From positions 4,218,501-4,282,500 of the forward strand of contig NC_087112.1 in assembly GCF_963855985.1 (NCBI RefSeq): 64,000 nucleotides of DNA, read 5' to 3'. The first letter of the stretch is position 1. Every line of letters begins with the position of its first letter. Positions 1-12,421 of this stretch are shown piece by piece. The DNA is from Ostrinia nubilalis (Eukaryota; Arthropoda; Insecta; Lepidoptera; Crambidae). The notes under the pieces are model-generated. The model worked only from the letters and a program-made list of their open reading frames with translations, made no database searches and had not been told where the DNA came from. A program made the translations under genes and the position numbers.

Positions 1-257
1 TTTAACGGTTCATCTACTAAAATCTTATACTCTGCTTGTCATTCCATGCTAGCCAGAAGTTATGGCGAACTTAATGCCGCAAGCCATTCTCTGCCAGCCA
101 GTCGGTTGCCAGTTAAGTAACGTACATTATCGAATTCCCAAAAATTGTGTAAGCGAGTCAAAATGTCCTTAGCCACCGTTGCGTGCGAGTGCGCGCTCCC
201 ACGTTCATGCATCGGCGCGCGCGCAAGTAGGCTAGTTGCGCTTGAGTACAGGACCTG

Positions 258-588
258 CCACTTAGAGCACCCGCCCAAATAGCACCTGCACGAGTAGCAC
301 TTGGACGAACAGCACTTGCACGAATAGCACCTGCACGAATAGCACCTGCACGAATAGCACCAGCACGAATAGCACTTGCACTAATATCACCTGCACGAAT
401 AGCACTTGCACGAGTAGCACCTGCACGAATAGCACCTGCACGAATAGCACCTGGCCTATTCCACTAAAGAGAACACCTATCGATATTTTGAGCTGGATTT
501 TCTAAAAAAAATATCTCCCAAAATATCGATAGTTGCTCTTAGTGGGCAGGTGCTATTCATGCAGGTGATATTTGGGTGCTCTAAGTGG
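258..588. mobile_element. MITE with inverted termini and an internal minisatellite
   Basis: The left end CCACTTAGAGCACCC (258 on) is matched in inverse orientation by gggtgctctaagtgg ending at 588. The body holds a 15-bp minisatellite (about 283-455). A second, inner inverted pair follows (ccactaaagag near 471 and ctcttagtgg near 537) around a hairpin containing tatcgata on both arms. No convincing target duplication is seen. Such non-autonomous elements carrying tandem repeats are common in Lepidoptera; the superfamily cannot be assigned here. Confidence 0.7.
283..455. repeat. 15-bp minisatellite, unit gaatagcacctgcac
   Basis: About 11-12 tandem copies of a 15-bp unit (gaatagcacctgcac and close variants such as gagtagcacttgcac) run through this stretch. 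Because 15 is a multiple of 3, one minus-strand frame stays open and reads as a repeated VQVLF peptide. That is a repeat artefact, not a gene. Confidence 0.9.
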
Positions 589-644
589 AATACGTCAAAG
601 TAAGGACCAAATTATAGCAACGATAGCCGAACGGTGAAGGTATC

Positions 645-790
645 GGACTGGCCGTCTAGTGATCCGAGGAACGCGGGTTCTATCCCCGCCGACTATTGTG
701 ATGAGCCCACTCGTAACACAAGCATATTTAGCTTACCACGAGGGGTTAACGGGATTATCGGTAATTAATTTGTATTTACAAATTGCTAGT
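645..790 (+). repeat. tRNA-derived SINE
   Basis: An A-box-like segment (tctagtgatccga) is followed by a B-box-like gggttctatccccg around 675-690, then a conserved-looking body (cttaccacgaggggttaac) and an AT-rich tail. There is no acceptor stem closing a tRNA, so this is a SINE head, not a tRNA gene. Confidence 0.55.
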
Positions 791-1027
791 ATTATTTTAA
801 AAATGGAAAGTGCTTTAATGCTTTTAATTGACTGTTCTGTAAGTCACACTTGGTTGTTGAAATGAATTTATTTATTATTATTATTATTTCTTAACCTACT
901 CGTATTTCAGTTAATAGAGTTTTAAATTTAAAAACCTTCAGACAGTATTAATGCTTTGGAAAATACCTATATTTAACTACAGAAATAAACCTTATTGAAA
1001 ATAGGGTTGACTTTGACTACTAGGTAT

Positions 1028-1238
1028 TTTTTTTTTTTTTTTTTTTTTATGTGATAGGAGGCAAACGAGCAAACGGATCACCTGATGGTAAGTGATTACC
1101 GTCGCCCATAGACACCCGCAGACCCAGGGGCGTTACAGGTGCGTTGCCGGCCTTTAAGGTAAAGATACGCTCTCCTCTTGAAAGCTTGCAGGTCGTATCC
1201 GTCCGGAAACACCGCAGACGACAGTCCATTCCACATGT
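1028..1238 (-). repeat. Retroposon 3' end with poly(A) on the minus strand
   Basis: A 20-nt T run at the left edge is the poly(A) tail of a minus-strand insertion. The body has the segment caaacgagcaaacggatcac and a following tggtaagtgattaccgtcgc, which I recognise as a very common lepidopteran dispersed repeat. The short minus-strand ORF across it is not a gene. Confidence 0.6.
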
Positions 1239-1356
1239 TTTATTAATATTTTTGTTTAATAATAATCGAAAGCAATTTATTCTTTATGAAATGTAAAGTA
1301 TTTGTCTCCGCGTTGAACTCGAAAAATATATCAGCAGCACGATTGATTTATTGTTA

Positions 1357-1624
1357 TACAGGGTGTTAGGTAAATGGGTATATGAGCCGACACTAGCCCA
1401 TGTTAAAATGGTCATATAAATGGCATGGTGAAGTCAGAAAATTGATATCTTCATTTTAATTATTTTAATTTTCATACAAATCGGATTTTATAAAATTTAT
1501 TTTGTATGAAAATTAAAAAAAATAAAATTATGATATCAAATTTCTGACTTCACCATACCATTTATATGCCCATGTTAACATGGGCTAGTGTCGGCTCATA
1601 TACCCATTTACCTAACACCCTGTA
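1357..1624. mobile_element. 268-bp foldback MITE, copy 1 (TACAGGGTGTTAGG ends)
   Basis: Almost the whole element is one long inverted repeat. TACAGGGTGTTAGGTAAATG at 1357 pairs with its reverse complement ending at 1624, and the centre is AT-rich. It is flanked by TA on both sides, as expected for a TA-targeting (Tc1/mariner-type) element. A second copy of identical length lies at 15225-15492 in the opposite orientation. Confidence 0.8.
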
Positions 1625-4615
1625 TAACATTATATTATCAGTGAAATTTAATGTAGAAATAGAGATTTACTGACAGTTACATGTTTATAATCTGATCCAA
1701 TTGATATGATGATTCAATAATAAATAAAAATAACTGACATGTAACAACGTGCAAATAATGAATTTGTGAAACGCAATTAAATATTTTTGTTAAAAATTCT
1801 GACATACGGAAACGTCCAAAAGTATTTTAACAAAAATAACTGACGTCTTGATTTTGGACTTTCCAGGTCAATTAAAATTAATTATACTTGTTTCTTGCCT
1901 ATTCGTTTTATATTTAAGTACAACTTGTTTTTATAAACGATGTATAAAATTGTTTTGAAATTAGGCCAACCTTATAGACAGTCAATTTTAATTTATTATT
2001 TGAAAGTTTGTAAGAATCTTTCATGTAAAAAATACTGAATGAATACCGGATTTCTATGAAACAATTATTGTTTATAATTAATGATAATACCATTTAGCTA
2101 GACTACTATATAGGGGGTCCCATAAATCAACGTCAAGCCGGAACTGTGTGTTGAGGCAAGTTGTGCTGGTTATCAGAAAAATATTTAAAAAATATATATG
2201 TGGCATTTTTTCAAAATAAACGATATACAACGATATAGGTATAAATCTACGCAGGCGAAGCCGCGGGAAAAGCTAGTGTTGTTCTACTAAAATTCCAATA
2301 TAAGTTACTAAAGTTACAGTATAAGTTTACAAAACCTACATTCTATTGTATAATAATTACACTACCTATATGTAGGTACAACTTCCTACAAGCTCAAAAA
2401 TACTCTCATTTCAATCAGTTGAATAACCCATCAATGTCAATGCATTTCCTAAATAAATTAGACAAGGACGTTAATTAATTAACTAATTACAATAGTAATA
2501 GCATTTTTTGTCGCATTAAAATTCCAATTGACCATAGCAAGGTCATTTCTGACCCACTAACCGTCGCCACCCGGATACGGATCCGGACAAACGAACAAAC
2601 ACTTTCTATATAAATAGAGATTTTTGTATGTATATGTGCTCATTAAAACGGTTTTGAGTATTCTTGTTTAATCTGTGAGAGTCAATGAACTATGTTGACA
2701 TAAACTTGACTAATGTAATTAAACAAGAACTACCTATTAATTTAAATACATGGATAAGTACCTAAGGGAGAGAGTGAGCATGAGTCTACCTACTCTCATT
2801 TCAACCTAATACTGTCGACTGCTGTAAAAGTTCTCTATAAAAGCCAGTTTACCAGTGCCCAGAATATACAGTTTAATCGCCAATTTTAAACCAGAGCGAA
2901 CTAGGTAACTAACTAACTATTAACCTGTAATTTTATGCCGTATTAGATTATTTAGACTTGGAGTCTCATTGCACTATTTGCACTAGCACATGTATTCATT
3001 TACCTGGACCGATATCGCACACTCATTTATATGTCTCTTTACCTGTATTTATTTGTTCTGTTTTAAGTGTGAGAAATAAATCATTATTGTTTTATATTAC
3101 AAGAATTCTATTTCCACATCAGCAAAAGCAGGCTTAACTTAAAATAAACTCCATAGATAAACTGCTTTTACCAATAACCCTCCTTCTGGCGCAGTCGAGT
3201 AAAAAGAACTCGCTTCCTGGCCCAAAATACAAAATGGCCTCTGATTCGATACGTTTATTGAACTCTTAACTCGATCAATGCACCGGTTTCCTGATGACCT
3301 TATGATCAATAAAAGAAGGTTGATAGGAAACAAATAACAAGGTGACAGTTTGACTGAAGTTATTTGAAACTTACGAGCTTTTTTAACGTGTTTATTGGAT
3401 GATAAAGCTGTAAAAGTAAGTAGGAAATTAAAATACAAATCCAAATACTTTTGGCGGTCTTAATTATAAGATAGGTCTCATTCTCTCTCAAAGATATCAG
3501 AGACTCAAAGATATAATGATTTTAAATTGTAGAATAGCCAACATTTCACAATGTTATTAGTAATCAAATAGATTACAGTTGTAATAGGGCGATTTATGTA
3601 ACAAAAATGTATGACTTTGAGTGCTTTTATACAAGACCTAGAGCCAAACAAAGTTCTCTTTCTTTCTGAAACTAGTTCGTAATCCTGATTGACCTACATA
3701 CAGAGAAACCAATAGTAAGTACGAAAAAAATAACATAATAAAATTACTAGTAATTTCCTAAATTAGAAACAAATAACAAGCTAACAAACAAAGAATAAAC
3801 GACTGACATTCACCTAGCCTATCTGTTTCAATGGTATGACATAACACCATAAAAAACTCCCATTGTGCTGTTATTATCCAACTATCAGACATATTATGAC
3901 ATAACTAGGGTTATTATTACAGCGAACCAAATATAGAAAACAATATGTGCTGCTGCTCTAGGGAATTGCAAGGAATGCAATGATAGGGTGGCCATGCGTC
4001 TAGATTTGTATAGACATGTCCAGATTTTTGTATTTCTAGCTTTATCCAGCTTAAACAGCATGAACAACAACTTATTGTATTGGGAAAATAACGAAAACGC
4101 CAAAAAATACCATTTCTCCAAAGTAATTGACAGATCAGCTGTTATCAGTTTATTGAATAAAAAGTTTTTTTTTCTCAATTTTCAAATGTTATTATGGTAA
4201 CCCTAAGTACACCATACAATGTGTTCAGTCATGTGTGGAATGACCTTTCAAGTTTTCTGCTATTCGTTCTTTTATGGTGACTATGACTATAGTTAAAGGA
4301 CTTTAATGGATATGACTTTATTTATATTGGGTATAAAGGAGCTTACAAGATGTTGCTCAAAACTTATCTCAAACAAAGATTTTGAGTTTATAGGTCTAGT
4401 AACTCAGTCAGTACCTGAGGAGAGTGACACGTGAGGAGTGACATTGACATATTATGACGTGACAGAGCATGCAAATCTGAAGCATATCTGAAGTCTCGCT
4501 GACGTTTAACGTCTCAAAAACACCCTCCCGTGCCGCTCCCTTACCTCAGGCACTGAGTTAATCACTTGAGATGAGATTGAATTGAATTTCAAGCGTTGTT
4601 TTGTAAGATTAAGAG
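1625..4615. other. AT-rich non-coding stretch, no gene seen
   Basis: No supported exon, RNA gene or complete mobile element apart from the Helitron end at 2248-2276. The short minus-strand ORFs (3139-3444 and 3894-4178) have no recognisable domain, codon bias or splice context and look random. Confidence 0.6.
2248..2276 (+). mobile_element. Helitron-like 3' end fragment
   Basis: The sequence ctacgcaggcgaagccgcgg followed by gaaaagctag and then T matches the 3' terminus of the Helitron-like repeat seen nearly full length at 16383-16579 and 62648-62839. CTAG followed by T is the expected Helitron 3' boundary. Confidence 0.5.
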
Positions 4616-4789
4616 TAGGCGCAGACCACCGATTTTTAGTTGGCCGATAGTTGTGCCCGATTTTAATTTGTATGAATAATCAAATCGGCCTAATCAAATC
4701 GGTGTAATGTGCGCACTTCCATACATGCCCATACTGATCAACTGCCCGACTAAACTATCGGCCGACGAAAAATCGATGGTCTGCGCCTA
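4616..4789. mobile_element. MITE with GGCGCAGACCACCGATTTTT ends
   Basis: The left arm taggcgcagaccaccgattt and the right arm ending ggtctgcgccta are inverted copies that continue inward through ttggccgatagtt / aactatcggccgac. TA lies at both edges, consistent with TA target-site duplication. The interior has a second short inverted pair around caaatcgg. Confidence 0.75.
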
Positions 4790-6030
4790 GGCTAAGACTG
4801 TGACCAGCGGACATCGACTCTTGCGAAGCCGCTAGCAGAAATTATTACTTTTATTTAGACAAAGAAGAAAAATAAACATTAACTGTCAATCAACATTACG
4901 TCTAAGCTAACCGTCCCACCCAAATCATACATGCTTTACTCATGTAATCGATACTACCCACTAAGACAGCAGTCAAAGCACAGCACTTTCACAATCTTCG
5001 ATGAAAGGTCAGGCGCGAGTGTGTGCGTGAGTATGCGTGCGCGCAGCCGAAATAGTGAGGTGATTATCTTGTTAAATCAGTCTGGGAATTATCGATAGAG
5101 TTGAGAGTTTGCGTGGCCAAGACCATGGCTGTGATCGCGTCATTCTCTCTATGTATGGATGGGATAATATGTTACATTAAATGTGTTTCCATCAAATGAT
5201 AAATCAGTAGCAATGTCGCATTTTCTACAGACTACAGGTTTCGTAGTAGGACACATTTAAAACAGAACTATGTTCATTCTAAAATTGAGATATGGCAAGA
5301 ATAGAAAGTCGCAAAATTCGCCAACTCAATAATTATTATTTTGTGTAAAAACAAAGATTTTAATATGTATTATTTAGTAGAAACAGTAATTATTTTTATA
5401 CATACTTGTCATCCAAACGTCATATTTTATTCAACTTAATAATATTTCATTCTTTCATCTATTCTCAAATGATAGGCAGGTACTATCGATATATCAGTTA
5501 CACATCACTAGCCGGCTCATCCCAACTTGTTATCGACTTTCTAATTTTTAGTACTAACCTCCACAATAGTTTGAAGGGAGTCCAATTAAGCTATCTGTTT
5601 GCGTGCTTTTATTAACAGTGAAAGTTACCGTTCAGTTTTAACTTTTAAGCTTTGTTATGTTCACATGTTAACATGATGTAAGTAAGTAGGATGTATAAAT
5701 CGAAACAGCGACTTGCCGAATACAAAGCAAAGCTACCACGAAAGGTAAATAGATAGATAGATATCTTTATTGTATAACTAGCTATGCCCATGACTTCGTA
5801 CGCGTGAAAATAGCTGGAATAATAGAGTTTTTGCAACATGTTTCTTGAACCTATTGGCTGTAGGGTGAACTACTGGTCTGATTTGAGAATATTTATTGTG
5901 TTGGGTAGGCTATTTGTTATGATGCTACAACCAATAGGAGCAGAGCATCAATGAAAAATGTTAAACGGGAAAAATATTCTAACTATTTTCACGCGGGGAC
6001 GACTGATGCATTTTATAAACACTATATTCA
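4790..6030. other. Non-coding stretch with weak repeat traces
   Basis: No gene is seen. A (gata)n run lies at about 5748-5764. Just after it, and again at about 5985-6005, are head-to-head fragments sharing cgcgtgaaaatag, probably decayed Helitron-like ends. The ORFs at 5406-5615 and 5645-5839 look random. Confidence 0.5.
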
Positions 6031-6033
6031 GTA

Positions 6034-6137
6034 TAATATCGTTTGCCTCCTACTACTTTGCCTGGCCCATTCCCATTTTATTTGGGGTCGGCCCTCCTCG
6101 TCTTGCGTCTCCAGGCGGCTAATATCGTTTGCCTCCT
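6034..6137. mobile_element. Short retroposed fragment with 18-bp target duplication
   Basis: TAATATCGTTTGCCTCCT occurs at 6034-6051 and again, identically, at 6120-6137. The 68 bp between them contains cccattttatttggggtcgg, a motif I know from a common lepidopteran retroposon. An 18-bp exact direct repeat flanking a short repeat piece is the signature of target-primed insertion of a 5'-truncated element. Confidence 0.65.
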
Positions 6138-6529
6138 GTCATGTAAAAAAATGTTACTGAACTAAACATTTTAATAACAATCTTAACTACAAAAATCAGT
6201 CAAAAGTGGTTTTGACCGATTATGAGCTTTGACTATAACATAAACATCTTCTGAAAGCTCACCTTTAGCTATTGGCAATACTTACCTATGCAAAGTGAAA
6301 GGCTTTTTTCAAGTTATTCTATTAGAACTTGCGCAATGCAAGTTGCACGACGATTACTTGAACAGCTCATGAAGTTATTACATTAATAGTATCTTATGTA
6401 GTCGTAATAGAAGTTATTTTGCAACAAAATTGTGTAGATGTTATGCTTTTACTGTAGTAATATGAGCGGCTTATGAAGACAGGAACACTTATTGTAATAA
6501 TTGCTATATTTTAAAGTTTAAAATTACGA

Positions 6530-6690
6530 GCTTTGGCCCGCGATTTAATCCGCGTAGATTTGGACAAAAATTAGCCTAACTAATTGAGTATTATGTGGTA
6601 TTATGCTTTGCATTTGTGCTAAGTGTATTAGATTTTATGATTGTAAAGTTTCATCAAAATCCATTATGTGGCATTTGCGTGAATTTACAC
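6530..6690 (-). mobile_element. Decayed Helitron-like element
   Basis: agctttggcccgcgatttaa at the left and gtaaagtttcatcaaaatcc near the right are diverged versions of blocks in the better preserved copies at 16383-16579 and 62648-62839. No clean ends remain. Confidence 0.45.
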
Positions 6691-7789
6691 ATTACCATTT
6701 TAAGACTTAAATATATCTATTCAGGGCACATTTATTGATTGGTTCAGTATTTAGGACATACCTACAGTTTTTCATTTTTCAGCCATTGTGTTTGTTGCCT
6801 TTTCAGAATTGCATCGCATTTCTAGAAATAATCACTAATGCATACAAACAGAACTGTAAAATTGTATAGTATCTTAGATATAAATAAGTCTGGGCATAGA
6901 ATTATTAAGCAATCGACTTCAGTTCCCTTCAACATGTGTAACGCCGACGTTTTATTCCTCAATGGTTATTCAATTAAATTATGAAATCTACCGATCTACT
7001 TTAGGTAGTAGATAATTTAAATTATGTATTATTAATTTTACGATTAGTGATAAGTACTCGCATTACCCTTATAGGTAAAAAACAGATAAAAACAAAAGTA
7101 AAAAATTCATTTTACATTTTTAAAACTATAAAGTTACTAGTTTTTCTAGGATATCAAAATAACCTATAGATGCTACTGAACTTATCTCTCTTTGTTTAAC
7201 TTGGTATTAAGTTTCTACTGTAAATAAACAAGCAAGATTGTATACTTATATCTAATCAAAAAGCATAAAATAAACCATAACTTTTATTATTCACCTAAAA
7301 TACTCATCGCTATTAACCAGCTAAGTACTTCTAACATTGTACGCAGTAATTCGCACTTACATTCTATAGTTTTACAATCCATAAGTGCCAATATTATTCT
7401 TCATCATCACCAAACTTAACACCTGTTCTTTTGCCATCGTTTAGCCTATAAAAAACGTTGATCGTCAATCGTCATCTATTAGCCTATAAAAAAACTAGTT
7501 TTGGGCTTAAAAAATTCCCGTTGATTTTATTAATTGCACGTAGTGGGTAGGACAAGAATGTCATACGACATCCGTCCGCCACATACGGCCTACAGTACAG
7601 GCTGACCTACTCAGAGGCAGGTTTCACCGATCGGGGTGTGGTGGAAGTGACAGCGATCGACTATAGTGTGGTGAGTGGACATTGAGTTTTTAATCCTTTA
7701 CCTGCTGATAGTGGCTAAGTTTTGAACTTCATTGAGGTAATATAAGGTTCAAAGTCAATGAAGAATATTTTATCCATTTCAGTTATAGT

Positions 7790-7848
7790 CAGGCTTCCGA
7801 ACCCAGGAATTTGACCATCACTGATTGGGTTTTTATTGACGGTCAAGC
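7790..7848 (-). repeat. Partial copy of the GGGACTATTCCCACC SINE-like family
   Basis: tgattgggtttttattgacg and gtcaagca match the reverse complement of the family seen at 29296, 55371 and 60636. The copy stops exactly where the MITE at 7849 begins. Possible degraded continuation (attagtccc) lies just past that MITE at about 8268, suggesting the MITE split it. Confidence 0.5.
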
Positions 7849-8257
7849 AAGTACAGTCACGGAATGAAAAGGTTCGTCAGTTTTCAAATTGATTCCTTCA
7901 ACGAATCGCGAGCACATATTACCTTTTGAAACTATGTTACAGAATAATCTCGAATCTTGTCAAGAAGATTATTATGATTGATAAACTAAAACCTTCTTGT
8001 TGGTTCAACCTGCGCTATTATTTCTATTAAATAAAAAAAACTATTGTCAATTGGTCAATGTCATCATTGCATTGCACTGATGAGATAGAAAAATAAACAA
8101 GCAAAACCTTATTCGTTAGCAAACGTCATTTATTTATTTAAATGTTAGCAGCACTGTTTCTTGCACTGTTATGTTGGCAGGTTTGACTCTTACAGTACCT
8201 AGTGCAAGCGAAAACCGACACTAAGGTGACGAACCTTTTCATTCCGCGACTGTACAT
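7849..8257. mobile_element. TA-flanked MITE with TACAGTCACGGAATGAAAAG ends
   Basis: The left arm gtacagtcacggaatgaaaa continues ggttcgtca. The right arm tgacgaaccttttcattccg continues cgactgtac. The 29-bp ends differ at about one position. The element is about 0.4 kb long with an AT-rich interior. Isolated right-end fragments (cgcgactgta) also occur near 45710 and 49120. Confidence 0.75.
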
Positions 8258-8710
8258 CCTAGGGATTAGTCCCGGTCCGTACCCAGAGGGTACCGACGGT
8301 GACCTATTAATATTTGCAACATTTATTTCTAGTTACTATTTGCAGTTCGTAAAAAGCGACTAAGGGAGAAATATGAGAAGCGTGGAGGAGAGCGTAAGTC
8401 AAATCCTCCATTTGTCGCTGGTTAAATTAGAGACGGTCGTCCTCGTGCAGTGGTACTTCTAAATTACTATTTTGACGCAGTGTTATTTTATTTATTTATG
8501 CAGTGTTATTGCTTGATGTGCCAATATTAAACTTGTTATGTAACCCTACGTGCGCGAGTCTTAGAATTTATTTGTGTCTCACTCCTCTTTTACCATTATT
8601 TAAGCTGGTAAAGTTCTACTTCTAAAAATAATCAATAATTGATCGATCAAATCAATCGCTGACACTGACACCACACCCCCGCTATCGACTGGCCGGCGAT
8701 GTTCCACTTC

Positions 8711-9880
8711 TTAATAGAGTTGCGGTCTAAAGTATGACAAAAGTGAGGTTTAACCATATTTAAATTAAGCCCTCGTCTGCCAGATAAGTTTCGACAATCA
8801 AATATCTAACTGTAGTATCGAATTTAGTTTTTAAATGAGTTTGGCAAGCTATATTCGGGATGGCTCTAATATGGTAATGACGCTTCGTGGTTTGGACTGT
8901 ATTACGGCTTTTAGCTAAGATAATTTGCGAATTCGACAGCGAATTTTCTATGGTTGGTAAGAAAATGATTACGTGTCGCGTGTGTAAGAGGTTTCGTTGG
9001 TTCCGATTTTTTGTTTTATTTTCATAAACTATTGACGTAGAAAGAGAAATCTCTTCTTGTTTCCTATTTGTGCGGTTGTTATGATCGAAATAGTGGTAAA
9101 ATTAGTATGGGAAACATGATTACTAATATAGTCAGGTATTTGTATATGTATCTCTATTTTGTATTCGTAACAAAATTCTTAGACAAAGTAAGTATACAAA
9201 TGCAAAAACATAAGTATTTATATGTTATTATACCTTCAGTTAAACAAAAGAAAGACGATAAAAATATAAATTAAATATTTAACTACAAAAACTTAACACC
9301 AATTTTTAACCATTCGACACCTCTGTAGGTCAGTACCGAATAACAAACGAACTTCAAACAAAAACAGCATTTAATAAACGGAAACAAAGGCGTGAAGTTT
9401 ACACCAAATTACATACATTTTCATACAACATTACGCCGCGATTGTAAAACAAACAAAAACTATTTGCATTGATGCAACAGACGATTTACGTTTTTGCAAT
9501 GATCGTGACTAGGTATAGTAAACGCCATACTATGTCTAATATCATGTTTAGTAGGACGAGTTAAAAACTAGTTCTCAAAAGATTTCTTAAAGCCTTAGGA
9601 CACGTCCTAGTTATTAAGCAATGTAAAATTAATGGTTAATATAATCTGTTATCCAATCAATTTAGTAACATAGCTTTTTTGTTACTATGTCACTAGGCAG
9701 TTCAAGGACAGGTTTACAAGTTTGTAAAACAGAGATCAAATTTTAAATAGTGTAGTGTCCATTTATAAAGTTAAGCTTTGAGAAACGGCTTGACGAATTT
9801 CGATGCTACTTTCACTGGTTATAAGAAAAGAAGGAAGAAAGTAAGTTTAGTTTCTTTGAATATTTAGACAACGTATTTAG
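8711..9880. other. Non-coding stretch, nothing recognised
   Basis: AT-rich sequence with no supported exon or repeat. The 68-residue plus-strand ORF at 9068-9274 has no recognisable motif and is probably chance. Confidence 0.55.
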
Positions 9881-9884
9881 AACC

Positions 9885-10135
9885 CAAAAATGTTTGAAGA
9901 AAATCCACGAAAGGCTGAAGTTGATGCAGGCTGAAGCTGGTCTCCCGGAGGGGCTGTGGTAGAGAAGGCTTTGTCCGGAAACCCACAGTTTCCTCCCACT
10001 TATGGCGAGTGACGGAGCACCGGGGTCTTTTTAGTGGGTATGCCTCGTCCTTCTGACTTGGTGAGCCCCACATAACCTACCCTGTCCCCGCAGGGTAGGT
10101 ATGCGACTCAACGCATTTTTCCCCGTAAAAAAAAG
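9885..10135. repeat. Dispersed repeat with palindromic cctaccctgtccccgcaggg
   Basis: A GC-richer block including ggagcaccggggtctttttag, gtgagccccacataacctac and cctaccctgtccccgcaggg stands out from its AT-rich flanks and ends in an A-rich run at about 10128. I recognise the wording as a common lepidopteran repeat but cannot name the family. The overlapping minus-strand ORF is part of the repeat. Confidence 0.5.
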
Positions 10136-10558
10136 GCTGAAGCTGGTCTATCAATATTAGAAGGATAATTTTGGTTTCGTATTATTATGAATCATTACAC
10201 AGCATATTATTGCTGAATGCTGTTACTTTTTGTTAAATGCTAATTTCACTATGGTGGAAAGAGACACAACCAAAACAGTTAAAACGGTGTTATTAGACTG
10301 TTCTAGTTTTTAATAGGATAAAACTAGGTAAAACAAGTATTTAACTTAGGCGATACTGTGAAATTTTAACAATTTTTCGTTAATTCTTTCTATTATGTTA
10401 TTTAACCTGAAAATGTCAAATCTACATAGGTACGATTATATTTACGTACTTACGTACGATAATATCTTTCTATCACGATCAATATTAGAAACAATCAATA
10501 AAATTCTGTCCATGAATGAGGCTTTTTATTAGTTGAATTTCAAAATTTAGACAAATCA

Positions 10559-10832
10559 TAGGACAAATTTGACCTCCACTGGTTTGGTTTTTATTGGCGG
10601 TCAAGCTGTAGATCCAGGCTACACAGGTGTAGAACGAGAGGCGGGAATAGTCCCGTATACTTATCACAGAACAGAATTTATGTGTATGAATCGAGTTTTG
10701 AACTAAGGTGACTGAGTTTCTTCCGCCACTTCTTCTCAGCACCAGCCCATATGTTGTCCCGAAGCAGTGGTAGGACCACCTATACCTATTTAAGACGTGT
10801 ATAAGTGCCCTAGAAAGGGCCTATACTGAATA
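10559..10832 (-). repeat. SINE-like family copy joined to another dispersed repeat
   Basis: 10559-10654 is a minus-strand copy of the family whose plus-strand form starts gggactattcccacc (see 29296 and 55371). It is followed at about 10725-10832 by cttcttctcagcaccagccc, gtcccgaagcagtggtagg and gacgtgtataagtgcc, a separate dispersed motif also present at 24980-25085. Confidence 0.6.
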
Positions 10833-12420
10833 AATATTGTAACTTTGATTTGGAACGTTGTTTTGTAATAGTACCATTTGTCCAAAGTCTTTGTTTCGTC
10901 GTGCGAAGTTGATTAGCTGCGCGACATTAACTATTAGGTCAAATTGTGGTCATGCTGTCACGACTCTGACCTCTTTTTAAAGCCCCAAGGTTACTTATAG
11001 TAAGGGCATAGAGGTAATATTTCATAGAAAATAGAGGACCATCGAATTAATAGACTTTTTTGTGAATTAGATGGATCATATTTTCCTTAAGATCTAAAAT
11101 AGGAGATGATTTTATTGAAGGTCAAAGTAGGATGGGATACCTAAGGTGACCCATGTTATGTATTTGTAATTGGTGTTATTTTTCAACAATAATATTGTCT
11201 ATTAGTCTTCTAGAATTATATGATTGGTAATAAATAAGAGTTTTTATCTGTTTTTGTTTTATACCTTCAAGTTCAATTGAGCATAAATAAAAATCTATTT
11301 TTTGTTCCATTAAGTAATTTGTTTAGATCAGATACAATTATAAACTTTGTTTTACTATAATTCACAATAAATGTTTTAAAATACCTAGCCATATAGAATC
11401 TAAGCATGTCTGTCTATTCCTGAATCATTAATTCACTCAAATATTAAGATGTATCTGTCTATTAAATGATCTACCGTCTCATACATTCCCAAAGCCTCCT
11501 AATTGACCCAATTATACAAATGTATGATTGTTATTTCTCTCATACAACGTCATACAACAGAACTAGCACCGTTATACCAGTCACATCACACAATGCCTTC
11601 GGATCTCACTGACAGGTGGTTTTTTATTCAACCATCTTTGTAATATTGATGATCACACCCATGTTGTAGCTAGAATTAAACTGGAAATTTTGGCAAAAAT
11701 CCGAATTCATAAATAAATGAATAGCGATATTGAAAGTGAGTTTTTTTTTCTTACGTGAATAAGGAAATATAAAATCTAAAAGAACTTGTGTACTTCATCC
11801 ATATAGGTAAGTACTTACTGCGTTTATGATGTTTTACACACCATGGAATGCAATGTAAGAAATCTAATGAATAAAATTATGTTTACTGATTTTCATACTC
11901 TAGAACAGAGTAAAATAAAATTAGTAAACTTAACTGGAGTCACAATTATAAATGCTAATGTCCTTATAAAAATAATAAACAACTGAAAATGTTGAAGTAA
12001 CTTGTTATGTACGTGTTGATTAGGAAAAAGTTACGTTCAATTGTTTTCAGTTTAACAACTCTACAATTAATAAAAAATGTTGTGATTTCCCTGTCAATAC
12101 TATTAGACTGGACATTTCATAAATTGTCTTGTTTGTCAGTTTCACTGCTACAATCACAACACTCATTTTTTCATTGCAAGTCATCATTACAATATTGTAT
12201 ACTATTAATATATTTTAGTTAAGTATGCCACCATTTTGTAAGGCATGTTGAAATTATGATTCTTTCACGTATGGGCCTACCTACTATTTACTACTAACCC
12301 ACTAAACTATGTCATTGATGAAACTTTAGAAATACAGACCAAAATTAGTTAAAAAAAATGTGGTAGGTTGACGTGCTGGCGGCTGCAGTTCAAATGATTA
12401 CTTTGTAGATAAGACCTACA
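10833..12420. other. AT-rich non-coding stretch
   Basis: No gene, RNA gene or recognisable mobile element. The 71-residue ORF at 12007-12222 is hydrophobic and low in complexity, with no splice or start context worth reporting. Confidence 0.55.
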
Positions 12421-12421
12421 C

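Larger units (their letters stand above)
7640..8710. repeat. Possible outer inverted pair around the nested MITE
   Basis: cgatcggggtgtggtggaag (about 7638) and the stretch acaccacacccccgctatcga (about 8670-8690) are inverted relatives. They suggest an older foldback element into which the SINE piece and the 7849-8257 MITE were inserted. The match is short and imperfect. Confidence 0.35.

Noticed and set aside
262..450. 62-residue VQVLF repeat protein
   Set aside because: Product of a 15-bp minisatellite inside a MITE.
9068..9274. 68-residue ORF
   Set aside because: AT-rich, low-complexity, no homology recognised.
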